Shown one piece after another: positions 1 through 5,392 of a stretch of DNA of 5,392 nt. The position numbers and the translations under genes were made by a program. Source of the DNA: Syntrophaceae bacterium UBA5764. GTDB taxonomy: Bacteria; Desulfobacterota; Syntrophia; Syntrophales; Smithellaceae. Below the pieces are notes generated by a model. It saw only the letters and a program-made list of their open reading frames with translations. It was not told where the DNA came from and did no database searches. The stretch lies in assembly GCA_002418825.1 (NCBI GenBank), contig DIEW01000020.1, positions 1 through 5,392 of the forward strand, given 5' to 3'. How positions within the stretch are numbered: the stretch's first letter is position 1; every line of letters starts with the position of its first letter.

Positions 1-315
1 GTCCTGGTCATTCTGGGCATTCTGGCGGCGGTGGCGGTGCCGAAGTTTGTGGATATGCAGGGAGAAGCGCAGGAATACGCGGTGGAGGGAGCTCTGGGCG
101 CCCTGGCATCGACTGCTTATATGCAGTACGCCTACGCTCTGTTGCAGTCGCCTTCCACGACGACATATACGCCGGACCCCAGCGCGGTTACGGTAGGGGA
201 ATTTAGTGGCGAGATTTCAAATGTCGGCGGTGTGGTAACTATCGAGGTTACGGGTGGACCGGACTGGTGGAGCACGAATATCGCGAATAATTCAAAATCC
301 TTTAGCTTGTATTGA
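1..315 (+). CDS. Type IV pilin-like protein, copy 1 (5' end cut by window edge)
   Basis: This is the C-terminal 104 residues of a small type IV pilin or pseudopilin, a subunit that would be cleaved by prepilin peptidase at the inner membrane and assembled into a surface filament. Reading frame 1 is open from the first base and begins inside the hydrophobic helix (VLVILGILAAVAVPKF), so the GTG at 31 is not the real start. The two downstream paralogs align without gaps and have 20 residues before this point, so about 60 bases with the prepilin peptidase site are missing. By hand count it is 70/104 identical to copy 3 and 62/104 to copy 2. It has no cysteine, a Ser/Thr-rich stretch SPSTTTYTP, and ends SKSFSLY with tandem stops TGA-TAA. 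Whether it is a major or minor pilin cannot be told from sequence. Confidence 0.88.
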   Translation, partial: VLVILGILAAVAVPKFVDMQGEAQEYAVEGALGALASTAYMQYAYALLQSPSTTTYTPDPSAVTVGEFSGEISNVGGVVTIEVTGGPDWWSTNIANNSKSFSLY

Positions 316-343
316 TAAGGTTTAGTAACTTTTCCAATACATG

Positions 344-392
344 TTGCGCATATTCTTTGGGCGGGTTTGTTTGCCAAAAGATGTCTGCGCAA
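344..392 (+). other. Imperfect stem-loop between pilin copies 1 and 2
   Basis: TTGCGCA (344-350) pairs perfectly with TGCGCAA (386-392). Inside it TCTTTGGGC (354-362) pairs with GCCAAAAGA (373-381) with one mismatch, leaving a 10-base loop and a small 3x4 internal loop. No T-tract follows, so it is not a standard intrinsic terminator. It could be an mRNA processing or stability element that sets different levels of the pilins, or a protein-binding site. The pairing is seen directly; any function is inference. Confidence 0.45.
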
Positions 393-395
393 GCG

Positions 396-414
396 TGAAT
401 GAATGAATGAATGA
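396..414 (+). repeat. TGAA tetranucleotide repeat, 4.75 copies, just upstream of pilin copy 2
   Basis: Four complete TGAA units and a partial fifth run without interruption and end 9 bases before the TTG start of pilin copy 2. The ATGs in the tract all run quickly into stops (ATG-AAT-GAA-TGA, or ATG-AGA-TAA), so the tract is untranslated or at most makes a few-residue peptide. Tetranucleotide tracts can change length by slipped-strand mispairing, and here that would alter the leader of the pilin. The copy number is low, so instability is only a possibility. Confidence 0.6.
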
Positions 415-423
415 GATAACATA

Positions 424-798
424 TTGAATACTAAAGACTTTTTGAGGAATCAAAAAGGTTTTACGCTCATTGAGATGATTGCCGTCCTGGTCATTTTGGG
501 CATTCTGGCCGCGATGGCCGTGCCGCGCTACATCGAACTGCAGGAAGAAGCGCGCCAGTATGCCGTGGAGGGCGCGTTAGGAGCGCTGGCGGCGACGGCA
601 TACATGGATTACGCCTACAGATTATTGCAATCGCCCGCTAACACCGAATACATGCCGACGAGCAGCGAAGTTGGCATAGGCGACTTTTCTGGGAAGATTG
701 AGGCGGATAACGGGGAAGTAACGCTGACCGTGACCGGCGGTCCCGTCTGGCTGGATACGGGCGCGTCTTACCTCACAAAGACGATTAAACTTTATTAA
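424..798 (+). CDS. Type IV prepilin, copy 2 (124 aa)
   Basis: Small prepilin predicted to be processed between G12 and F13 by a PilD-type prepilin peptidase and inserted by its hydrophobic helix until assembly into a filament. The class III signal is complete: a 12-residue basic leader ending NQKG, then FTLIE with the conserved Glu at mature position 5 (E17), then a hydrophobic helix to about residue 34. The mature protein is 112 residues, has no cysteine pair and ends IKLY. The TTG start is the only usable codon between the in-frame stop at 412 and the cleavage motif; its ribosome-binding site is weak (GAGA at 413-416). It is the most divergent of the three copies (62/104 identical to copy 1, 55/104 to copy 3). 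Only 24 bases separate it from copy 3, so the two are probably co-transcribed. Major pilin, minor pilin and pseudopilin all remain possible. Confidence 0.9.
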   Translation: MNTKDFLRNQKGFTLIEMIAVLVILGILAAMAVPRYIELQEEARQYAVEGALGALAATAYMDYAYRLLQSPANTEYMPTSSEVGIGDFSGKIEADNGEVTLTVTGGPVWLDTGASYLTKTIKLY

Positions 799-822
799 AT
801 ATGTTTAAAGAGGTGTAAAATC

Positions 823-1197
823 GTGAAAAGAAAAAAATTGTTGGGAAACCAGAAAGGTTTCACGCTGATTGAAATTATCGCCGTGTTGATTATACTGGGC
901 GTTATCGCGGCGGTAGCCGTGCCCAAGTTTGTCGATATGCAGGCGGAGGCCCGCCAATACGCCGTCGAGGGAGCGCTGGGCGCCCTGCAGTCAACGGTGA
1001 CGATGGACTATGCCAAACAGCTGCTGACCACGCCGTCAACTACGACCTATACACCAACGGCCAGCCAGGTTGTCGTGGGTGAATTTACCGGAACTATTGC
1101 CAATGCCGCCGGTGCGGTGACCATTACTATTACGGCGGGTCCGTCATGGTTCAGTACCAGCGACGGGACGAATTCAAAGTCATTCCAGTTGTATTGA
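823..1197 (+). CDS. Type IV prepilin, copy 3 (124 aa)
   Basis: Third tandem prepilin, exactly as long as copy 2. The leader is strongly basic (MKRKKLLGNQKG), cleavage is predicted between G12 and F13, and E17 is the conserved mature Glu5. The helix continues as VLIILGVIAAVAVPKF. The GTG start follows a good ribosome-binding site, AAAGAGGTG at 807-815, with 7 bases between, far better than that of copy 2. The C-terminal half is closest to copy 1, sharing VGEF, STTTYTP and NSKSF before the final LY, and both end in TGA-TAA. No cysteine is present, so the usual disulfide-closed D-region of type IVa pilins is absent. A strong terminator hairpin follows 73 bases after the stop and probably ends the pilin transcript. 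The exact role in the filament is unknown. Confidence 0.92.
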   Translation: MKRKKLLGNQKGFTLIEIIAVLIILGVIAAVAVPKFVDMQAEARQYAVEGALGALQSTVTMDYAKQLLTTPSTTTYTPTASQVVVGEFTGTIANAAGAVTITITAGPSWFSTSDGTNSKSFQLY

Positions 1198-1270
1198 TAA
1201 ATCAAATATACGGAATCGCATGACCGCGACGGTGACTTTTTGCCGCGCAGCTGGCGCAAGCACAAAGAAA

Positions 1271-1316
1271 AAAAGAGATAGCCGGTTTTTTCGCGGCCGG
1301 CTATCTCTTTTATTTT
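1271..1316. terminator. Strong, probably bidirectional intrinsic terminator after the pilin array
   Basis: Bases 1271-1285 and 1297-1311 form a perfect 15-bp stem (core GAGATAGCCGG / CCGGCTATCTC) with an 11-base loop. On the + strand the stem ends in TTTT-A-TTTT, a usable T-tract. On the - strand the A-run at 1268-1274 gives a T-rich tail, so termination in either direction is possible although no converging gene is present. The + strand T-tract runs directly into the start of the next gene. Confidence 0.85.
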
Positions 1317-1317
1317 G

Positions 1318-3339
1318 ATGACCATGGGGAAGGAAAAATTCAAATCATCGCCTTTTTTGATGAATGCCGTTTTGATGGCGGCAATCGTGGGATGCATTGT
1401 TCTTGCCTACTGGGGTCTTCATCAGCATGAGTTTCTTAATTTCGACGATGACCTTTATGTCCAGAGCAATCAGCACATCAGAAACGGCTTGAGCTGGCAA
1501 AATTTCAAGTGGGCGTTCGGGTTTAACGACAAATGCTACTGGCATCCCCTGACCTGGCTTTCGCTGATGCTGGACTGCCATTTGTTCGGCCACAAGCCCG
1601 GACCGCTTCTTTTGGGAAATCTCGTCTGGCACATTCTCAACGCTCTTCTTTTATTTCTGATTCTGCTGAAAATGACCGGTGCCCGCGGCAAGTCAGCGCT
1701 GGTGGCCTTATTTTTTGCCCTTCATCCGCTTAACGTGGAATCCGTCTCCTGGATGGTGGAGAGGAAGGCCGTCCTGAGCGGTTTTTTTCTGCTTTCCGCC
1801 TTATACGCCTACGTCTTTTACACGCAGAAAAAAAACCAATGGCTGTACGGGTTGATTCTGGCTCTTTTTGCCCTGGGGCTGATGGCCAAGCCGGTAATTA
1901 TCGTCTTTCCGCTCCTGCTTTTGGCGCTGGATTACTGGCCGCTCGCCCGATTCAAGATTCCTGCCGCCGGCGGCGGGACGGCGTCGAAACTGCGCGGCTG
2001 GCTGCGGGAATTTGCCGCTTTTTTCCGTCTGAATTCACGCATCATCATCTGGGAAAAACTGCCTTTGTACGCGCTGTCCATGATTTCCGTGTTTATATCC
2101 ATGCTTTCGCTGATGGAAGAGGGAGGCGTTGTTCACTATAAAGTCATACCTTTTTATCTGCGCGTCGCCAATTTCTTTACTTCCATTTTGGAGTACCTAC
2201 GCCTTATTTTCTGGCCGGTGGAATTATCCATTTATTATCCTTTTCCCCAGCAAATTGTCCCCATGTATTTTCTGGCGGCACTGCTTTTTGCCGTCGGCGC
2301 GACCGTTGTCGCTTTTTACCTGCGCAAACAGCGGCCGTGGCTTCTTGCCGGCTGGTGCTGGTTTATTGTCGCTTTGCTGCCCGTGAGCGGACTGATTCAG
2401 GCGGGGCTTTGGCCGGCCTTTGCCTGCCGGTTTATGTATCTTCCCCTGATAGGATTTTTTATCCTGCTGGTTTGGGAAGTGGACGAGAGATTGAAGGGAC
2501 GTTACGCGGATTTTTTGAAAATCGTTCTCTGTGTCGCGGCCGTAATTTATCTCGCTTTTCTGACCAGAATACAGAACACTTACTATTCCAACAGTTATTC
2601 TTTATTCAAAAGGTCTCTGGAAGTGGTTGAAGACAACGCCCTCGCGTTGAATAACATCGCCGTGCATTTCGGCTATCTGGGACGCCATGATGACGCCATG
2701 AAATATCTGGAGCGGGGAATCAAGCTTTACCCGAAGTCGCCCGGATTTTACCATAATTACGGGGCCAGCCTGGTGGCGAAGGAAGAAGATGAAAAAGCCG
2801 TTTTTTATTTTCAGCAGGCGGTTAAACTGGACCCGAAATATTACAAAGCGTACGTCAGTTTGGCGATGATCCGCAGCCGTCAGGGCGATAACAAAGAAGC
2901 GCTGCAGTTTTTGGACAAAGCCAGGGAAATAGAGCCGGACGATTTCGGTGTTCGGATTAGTTACAGCGATATATTGGCGAAACAGGGCAGGCATGAAGAA
3001 GCTATATCTCATCTTATATTTGTGCTGGATAAAGATTCCCGCCACATTCCCGCCCGTCTCCATCTGGCGCAAATTTATCAGAATAGAGGTCTCCATAAGG
3101 AGGCGCTGGCCCAGTACGACATTCTGGATAAGACGGTGCCGGATAAAAAAGGGTTTGTTTATTACAAAATGGCCGGGGTGTACGCGCAGCGGAAAAATTA
3201 TGAAGAATCCCGCCGCCTGCTGGAAAAAGCTTTAAATGACGGCTTTGACGTTTTCGACCTTTTATCGGAAGATAAAGACTTCAAAAACTTCCGCGGCACC
3301 GCGTATTACCGGCAGCTTTTAGAAAAACGGAAAAAATAG
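1318..3339 (+). CDS. TMTC-like GT-C membrane glycosyltransferase with C-terminal TPR domain (673 aa)
   Basis: Large inner-membrane protein likely to transfer a sugar from a lipid-linked donor onto a protein or glycan outside the cytoplasm. It has about 11 hydrophobic segments between residues 14 and 418. Motifs match bacterial relatives of TMTC/DUF1736 O-mannosyltransferases: acidic loop FDDDLYV (42-48), WHPLTW (75-80), ALHPLNVESVSW with ERK (134-150), GLMAKP (187-192), LDYWPL (204-209) and RFMYLPLIG (371-379). Six contiguous TPR units of exactly 34 residues fill 440-643 and probably bind the substrate or a partner. ATG 1318 was chosen; TTG 1315 and ATG 1324 are alternatives, and none has a recognisable ribosome-binding site. 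The start lies right behind the pilin terminator, so expression may depend on read-through. Its place beside three pilins suggests pilin or surface-protein glycosylation, but the donor and acceptor are unknown. Confidence 0.85.
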   Translation: MTMGKEKFKSSPFLMNAVLMAAIVGCIVLAYWGLHQHEFLNFDDDLYVQSNQHIRNGLSWQNFKWAFGFNDKCYWHPLTWLSLMLDCHLFGHKPGPLLLGNLVWHILNALLLFLILLKMTGARGKSALVALFFALHPLNVESVSWMVERKAVLSGFFLLSALYAYVFYTQKKNQWLYGLILALFALGLMAKPVIIVFPLLLLALDYWPLARFKIPAAGGGTASKLRGWLREFAAFFRLNSRIIIWEKLPLYALSMISVFISMLSLMEEGGVVHYKVIPFYLRVANFFTSILEYLRLIFWPVELSIYYPFPQQIVPMYFLAALLFAVGATVVAFYLRKQRPWLLAGWCWFIVALLPVSGLIQAGLWPAFACRFMYLPLIGFFILLVWEVDERLKGRYADFLKIVLCVAAVIYLAFLTRIQNTYYSNSYSLFKRSLEVVEDNALALNNIAVHFGYLGRHDDAMKYLERGIKLYPKSPGFYHNYGASLVAKEEDEKAVFYFQQAVKLDPKYYKAYVSLAMIRSRQGDNKEALQFLDKAREIEPDDFGVRISYSDILAKQGRHEEAISHLIFVLDKDSRHIPARLHLAQIYQNRGLHKEALAQYDILDKTVPDKKGFVYYKMAGVYAQRKNYEESRRLLEKALNDGFDVFDLLSEDKDFKNFRGTAYYRQLLEKRKK

Positions 3340-3349
3340 CATACTCTCT

Positions 3350-3408
3350 CCGCAAAAGGATGCAGGCAGAAACGACGGTTACGGCAGCAGTTGCGGGTTT
3401 CTTTTTTT
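3350..3408 (+). terminator. Possible intrinsic terminator after the TPR glycosyltransferase gene
   Basis: A run of seven T (3402-3408) follows sequence that can pair in two mutually exclusive ways: CCGCAA (3350-3355) with TTGCGG (3391-3396), or GAAAC (3369-3373) with GTTTC (3397-3401) enclosing a small GCA/TGC hairpin. Both stems are short or interrupted, so this is weaker than the hairpin at 1271-1311. The position, 10 bases after a stop codon and ahead of a likely promoter, supports the call. Confidence 0.42.
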
Positions 3409-3453
3409 CGGCTTACCCAAAAAGGATTAAGCTCGGCCCTCGATTTCTTTTTC

Positions 3454-3482
3454 TTGACGATACGAATCAAATGGTTTATGCG
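3454..3482 (+). promoter_or_regulatory. Candidate sigma-70-type promoter for the HD-domain gene
   Basis: TTGACG (3454-3459) and TATGCG (3477-3482) are 17 bases apart. The -35 box matches consensus at five of six positions and the -10 box at three. Transcription would start near 3489, about 47 bases before the GTG start at 3536. The site follows a possible terminator, which fits an independent transcription unit. Confidence 0.45.
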
Positions 3483-3535
3483 AGCCCAAAGACACATAAA
3501 TTACAAGGCATTTTCTTTTGGAGCAATAAGCGCAA

Positions 3536-4435
3536 GTGATTCCGACAGGACAGATTTTGTATCCGCAGCTGCTGGATATTCGTGATAAAAATCTGGTTAT
3601 TCAAGAAACAAAATACACCGTTTCTTCCATCAAACCCCAGTTTGATTTCCGCCATTTCGAACGTGCTTTGCACGATATTGAAAGGCTTTTCCGCGGTCAT
3701 TATCCCGGATTCCGCGCCTGCAATACCGATTATCACGATTTCCGGCATACACTGCATGTTTTGCTGGCCATGGCCCGCCTGATGCACGGCGCGGCGCTGG
3801 AGGGAATGAGTTTTACCGAAAAGGAAATAAACCTGGGTCTAATCAGCGCGCTGATGCATGATACCGGTTACATCCAGCCGAAGGACGATACCGAAGGGAC
3901 GGGCGCGAAATATACGCTTGTGCACGTCAGAAAAAGCATTTTGTTCGTCCGGAATCATTACCGCAATGACGGGTATTTTCAGGATGAGTTGGCAAACTTC
4001 AGCGACATAATAAATTGCACGGCCATCAGCGTCAGCATGGACAGCATAAGGTTCGCCTCGGCCAATATGGAAGTTTTGGGCAAAATGCTCGGCACGGCGG
4101 ACCTGCTGGGACAAATGGCCGACCGTCTTTATCTGGAAAAGCTGATACCGCTTTTTAAGGAATTTGAGGAGGGCAAGGTGCCCGGGTTCGCCAGCGAATA
4201 TGATTTGCTTAAAAAAACATCAAATTTCTATCATGTCGCCCAAACCCGTCTGAAAAAGGATTTGGGCAATGTTCAGCGCTTCATGGTCTCTCATTTCCGG
4301 GACCGGTGGAATATGGAGAAAAACATATATCAGGAAGCAATCGATGGAAATATAAACTACCTGAGATTTGTTCTTAAGCACAACGAGAAAAACCTCGGTA
4401 TTTTCCTGCGGCGCAATGCCGTAACGATGCAGTAA
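3536..4435 (+). CDS. HD-domain metal-dependent phosphohydrolase, phosphodiesterase-like (299 aa)
   Basis: Soluble protein with no signal peptide or membrane segment, predicted to hydrolyse a phosphoester, possibly a cyclic nucleotide. The HD site is complete: Y66-H67-D68-F69-R70-H71, then H108-D109 in ALMHDTGY, H130 in TLVHVRKS, and D189 in GTADLLGQMAD. The YHDFRHT spacing mirrors the YHNxxHA motif of class I cyclic-nucleotide phosphodiesterases, where the first His is the proton donor and the second a metal ligand; here these would be H67 and H71. Residues 1-40 and 210-299 match nothing I recognise. GTG 3536 is the first start after the in-frame stop at 3527; GGAG at 3520-3523 is 12 bases away, a long spacing. 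It has a candidate promoter of its own and no clear terminator. The substrate is not determined, and a nucleotidase or other HD phosphohydrolase is possible. Confidence 0.8.
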   Translation: MIPTGQILYPQLLDIRDKNLVIQETKYTVSSIKPQFDFRHFERALHDIERLFRGHYPGFRACNTDYHDFRHTLHVLLAMARLMHGAALEGMSFTEKEINLGLISALMHDTGYIQPKDDTEGTGAKYTLVHVRKSILFVRNHYRNDGYFQDELANFSDIINCTAISVSMDSIRFASANMEVLGKMLGTADLLGQMADRLYLEKLIPLFKEFEEGKVPGFASEYDLLKKTSNFYHVAQTRLKKDLGNVQRFMVSHFRDRWNMEKNIYQEAIDGNINYLRFVLKHNEKNLGIFLRRNAVTMQ

Positions 4436-4453
4436 ATTGTCCCCGTTAATGCG

Positions 4454-4481
4454 TTGACTTTTTTAAGGCATATGCTATCTT
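4454..4481 (+). promoter_or_regulatory. Sigma-70-type promoter with extended -10 for pepA
   Basis: TTGACT (4454-4459) is separated by 16 bases from TATCTT (4476-4481), and TG at 4473-4474 gives an extended -10 (TG-C-TATCTT). Transcription would start near 4488, leaving a leader of about 42 bases that contains the strong ribosome-binding site of the next gene. GCATATGC, a perfect 8-bp palindrome at 4468-4475, lies in the spacer; whether any regulator binds it is unknown. Confidence 0.65.
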
Positions 4482-4530
4482 CCACAAAGGGTGAGCGCAT
4501 ATTTTTGCGAGCAGGCAAAGGAGGAAGAAA

Positions 4531-5392
4531 GTGAAAATATCGGTCAGAAAAGGAATACTGGCGCAGACAAAAAGCGAAGCGATAATTCTGCCATTGTTTG
4601 AGGAGGAAAAAAAATTAAGCGGTTTGGCGCGTCAGGTTGATGAAAAACACGGAGGCCTAGTCACTGAGCTTATACGCGCCCGTGATTTTGAGGCAAAACC
4701 GTCGCAGGTTTCTGTCGTTTACGTGCCGGGATTAAAGCCGGCGAAACGAATTGCGCTTGTCGGTTTGGGCAAAAAAAAGGAATTCAAGCTGGATACACTG
4801 CGCGGCGCTTATGCCAAAGTCATGCAGAATCTGCGCGCCATTAACGTTACGCAGGCGGCGACGTCCCTGGATTTCAATATGATTCCCGGTCCGAAAGAGA
4901 AGGTAGCGCAGGCGGCGCTGGAAGGAGCCGTGCTGGGCCTTTATCAATATACGCAGTTTAAAACCGTGGAGCGTGAAAACATAAAAAACATCAAACAGCT
5001 GGATTTTATTGCGCCGGCGGGGGATTATACTTTGCTGGAGAATGTGGCAAAAAAAGTCCGTATCCTTGCCGGGGCCGTTTATTTCACCAGGGATTTGGTA
5101 TCCGCGCCCGCCAATGAAATGACGCCAGGCATCATGGCGCAAAAGGCGCGGTCAGTAGCCCGCAGAAAAAATGTTTCCTGCAGAGTGCTGGATAGAGCGG
5201 CGATGAAAAAAACGGGCATGAACGCTCTTCTGGGTGTCGCTTCCGGCAGCGCGCAGGAACCAAAATTTATTATTCTGGAATATTCGGGCGGCAAGAAAGG
5301 AAACGCGCCGATTGTGCTTGTCGGCAAAGGTCTCACCTTTGATAGCGGCGGCATCAGCATAAAGCCCGCGGAAAAAATGGATGAAATGAAAA
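4531..5392 (+). CDS. pepA: Leucyl aminopeptidase, family M17 (3' end cut by window edge)
   Basis: Cytosolic metallo-aminopeptidase that removes N-terminal residues, classically leucine, from peptides. The GTG start follows AGGAGG at 4519-4524 with 6 bases between, so the start is secure. The frame stays open for 287 codons to the edge; family members are near 500 residues, so the N-terminal domain and the beginning of the catalytic domain are present. RDLVSAPANEMTP (about 190-202) marks the junction with the peptidase domain. VGKGLTFDSGGISIKP carries metal ligands K266 and D271 and the catalytic lysine K278, equivalent by spacing to E. coli PepA K270, D275 and K282. The remaining ligands and the NTDAEGR signature lie beyond the window. 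The gene has a good promoter of its own, so it need not depend on the HD gene upstream. E. coli PepA also binds DNA in Xer recombination and regulation; that cannot be inferred here. Confidence 0.93.
   Translation, partial: MKISVRKGILAQTKSEAIILPLFEEEKKLSGLARQVDEKHGGLVTELIRARDFEAKPSQVSVVYVPGLKPAKRIALVGLGKKKEFKLDTLRGAYAKVMQNLRAINVTQAATSLDFNMIPGPKEKVAQAALEGAVLGLYQYTQFKTVERENIKNIKQLDFIAPAGDYTLLENVAKKVRILAGAVYFTRDLVSAPANEMTPGIMAQKARSVARRKNVSCRVLDRAAMKKTGMNALLGVASGSAQEPKFIILEYSGGKKGNAPIVLVGKGLTFDSGGISIKPAEKMDEMK

Noticed and set aside
31..315. Separate 94-residue protein starting at GTG 31
   Set aside because: The frame is open to base 1 and the residues before GTG 31 continue the pilin helix, so this is an internal codon of a truncated gene.
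358..375. Sigma-54-like promoter (TGGGC ... TTGCC) before pilin copy 2
   Set aside because: The GG and GC elements are 13 or 14 bases apart instead of the required 12, and the sequence is better explained as arms of the stem-loop at 344-392.
424..1197. Pilins as GspG-type major pseudopilins of a type II secretion system
   Set aside because: The C-terminal halves lack the calcium-loop and YPT-type features I associate with GspG, and no other gsp gene is present, so only a general pilin/pseudopilin call is kept.
1240..1259. Inverted repeat TTGC ... GCAA with central AGCT
   Set aside because: Only the outer four bases and a few inner ones pair; it is too short to call beside the strong hairpin that follows.
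1201..1265. Promoter for the TPR glycosyltransferase gene in the spacer after pilin copy 3
   Set aside because: No pair of -35 and -10 boxes with acceptable spacing was found; TATACG near 1207 has no matching upstream box.
2602..3096. 164-codon open frame on the - strand
   Set aside because: It lies wholly inside the TPR region of the + strand gene, has no ribosome-binding site or recognisable motif, and the + strand 34-residue periodicity shows which frame is coding.
4732..5142. 136-codon open frame on the - strand
   Set aside because: It is antisense to the confident M17 aminopeptidase frame and resembles no family I know.

Overview
The window reads entirely on the + strand and looks like ordinary chromosomal DNA of a Gram-negative bacterium with roughly balanced base composition. 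The short type IV pilins, a TMTC-like membrane glycosyltransferase with TPRs, and frequent GTG/TTG starts would suit a Deltaproteobacterium (Desulfobacterota, perhaps a Syntrophales-type syntroph). That placement is an inference from gene content, not a sequence match.

Bases 1-1200 hold a tandem array of three paralogous type IV pilin genes. The first is cut by the left edge. The second starts at TTG behind a TGAA tetranucleotide tract, and the third at GTG behind a good ribosome-binding site. All three align without gaps over the 104 residues they share, have no cysteine, and end in Leu-Tyr. A 15-bp perfect hairpin (1271-1311) closes the array and could stop transcription in both directions.

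Bases 1318-3339 encode a large membrane protein with an N-terminal GT-C glycosyltransferase region of the TMTC/DUF1736 type and six contiguous 34-residue TPR units. Its start codon sits almost on the terminator. Because it lies next to the pilins, a role in modifying pilin or other surface proteins is a reasonable but unproven idea.

Bases 3536-4435 encode an HD-domain phosphohydrolase whose metal site resembles that of class I cyclic-nucleotide phosphodiesterases. Bases 4531-5392 hold the first 287 codons of an M17 leucyl aminopeptidase (pepA), with a clear sigma-70-type promoter and a strong ribosome-binding site; the right edge cuts it after the first metal ligands.

No gap between genes exceeds 200 bases. 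No RNA gene, mobile element, CRISPR array or prophage signal was seen. The most interesting part is the pilin array, its unusual spacer between pilins 1 and 2, and the neighbouring glycosyltransferase; the last two genes look like housekeeping or signalling functions.
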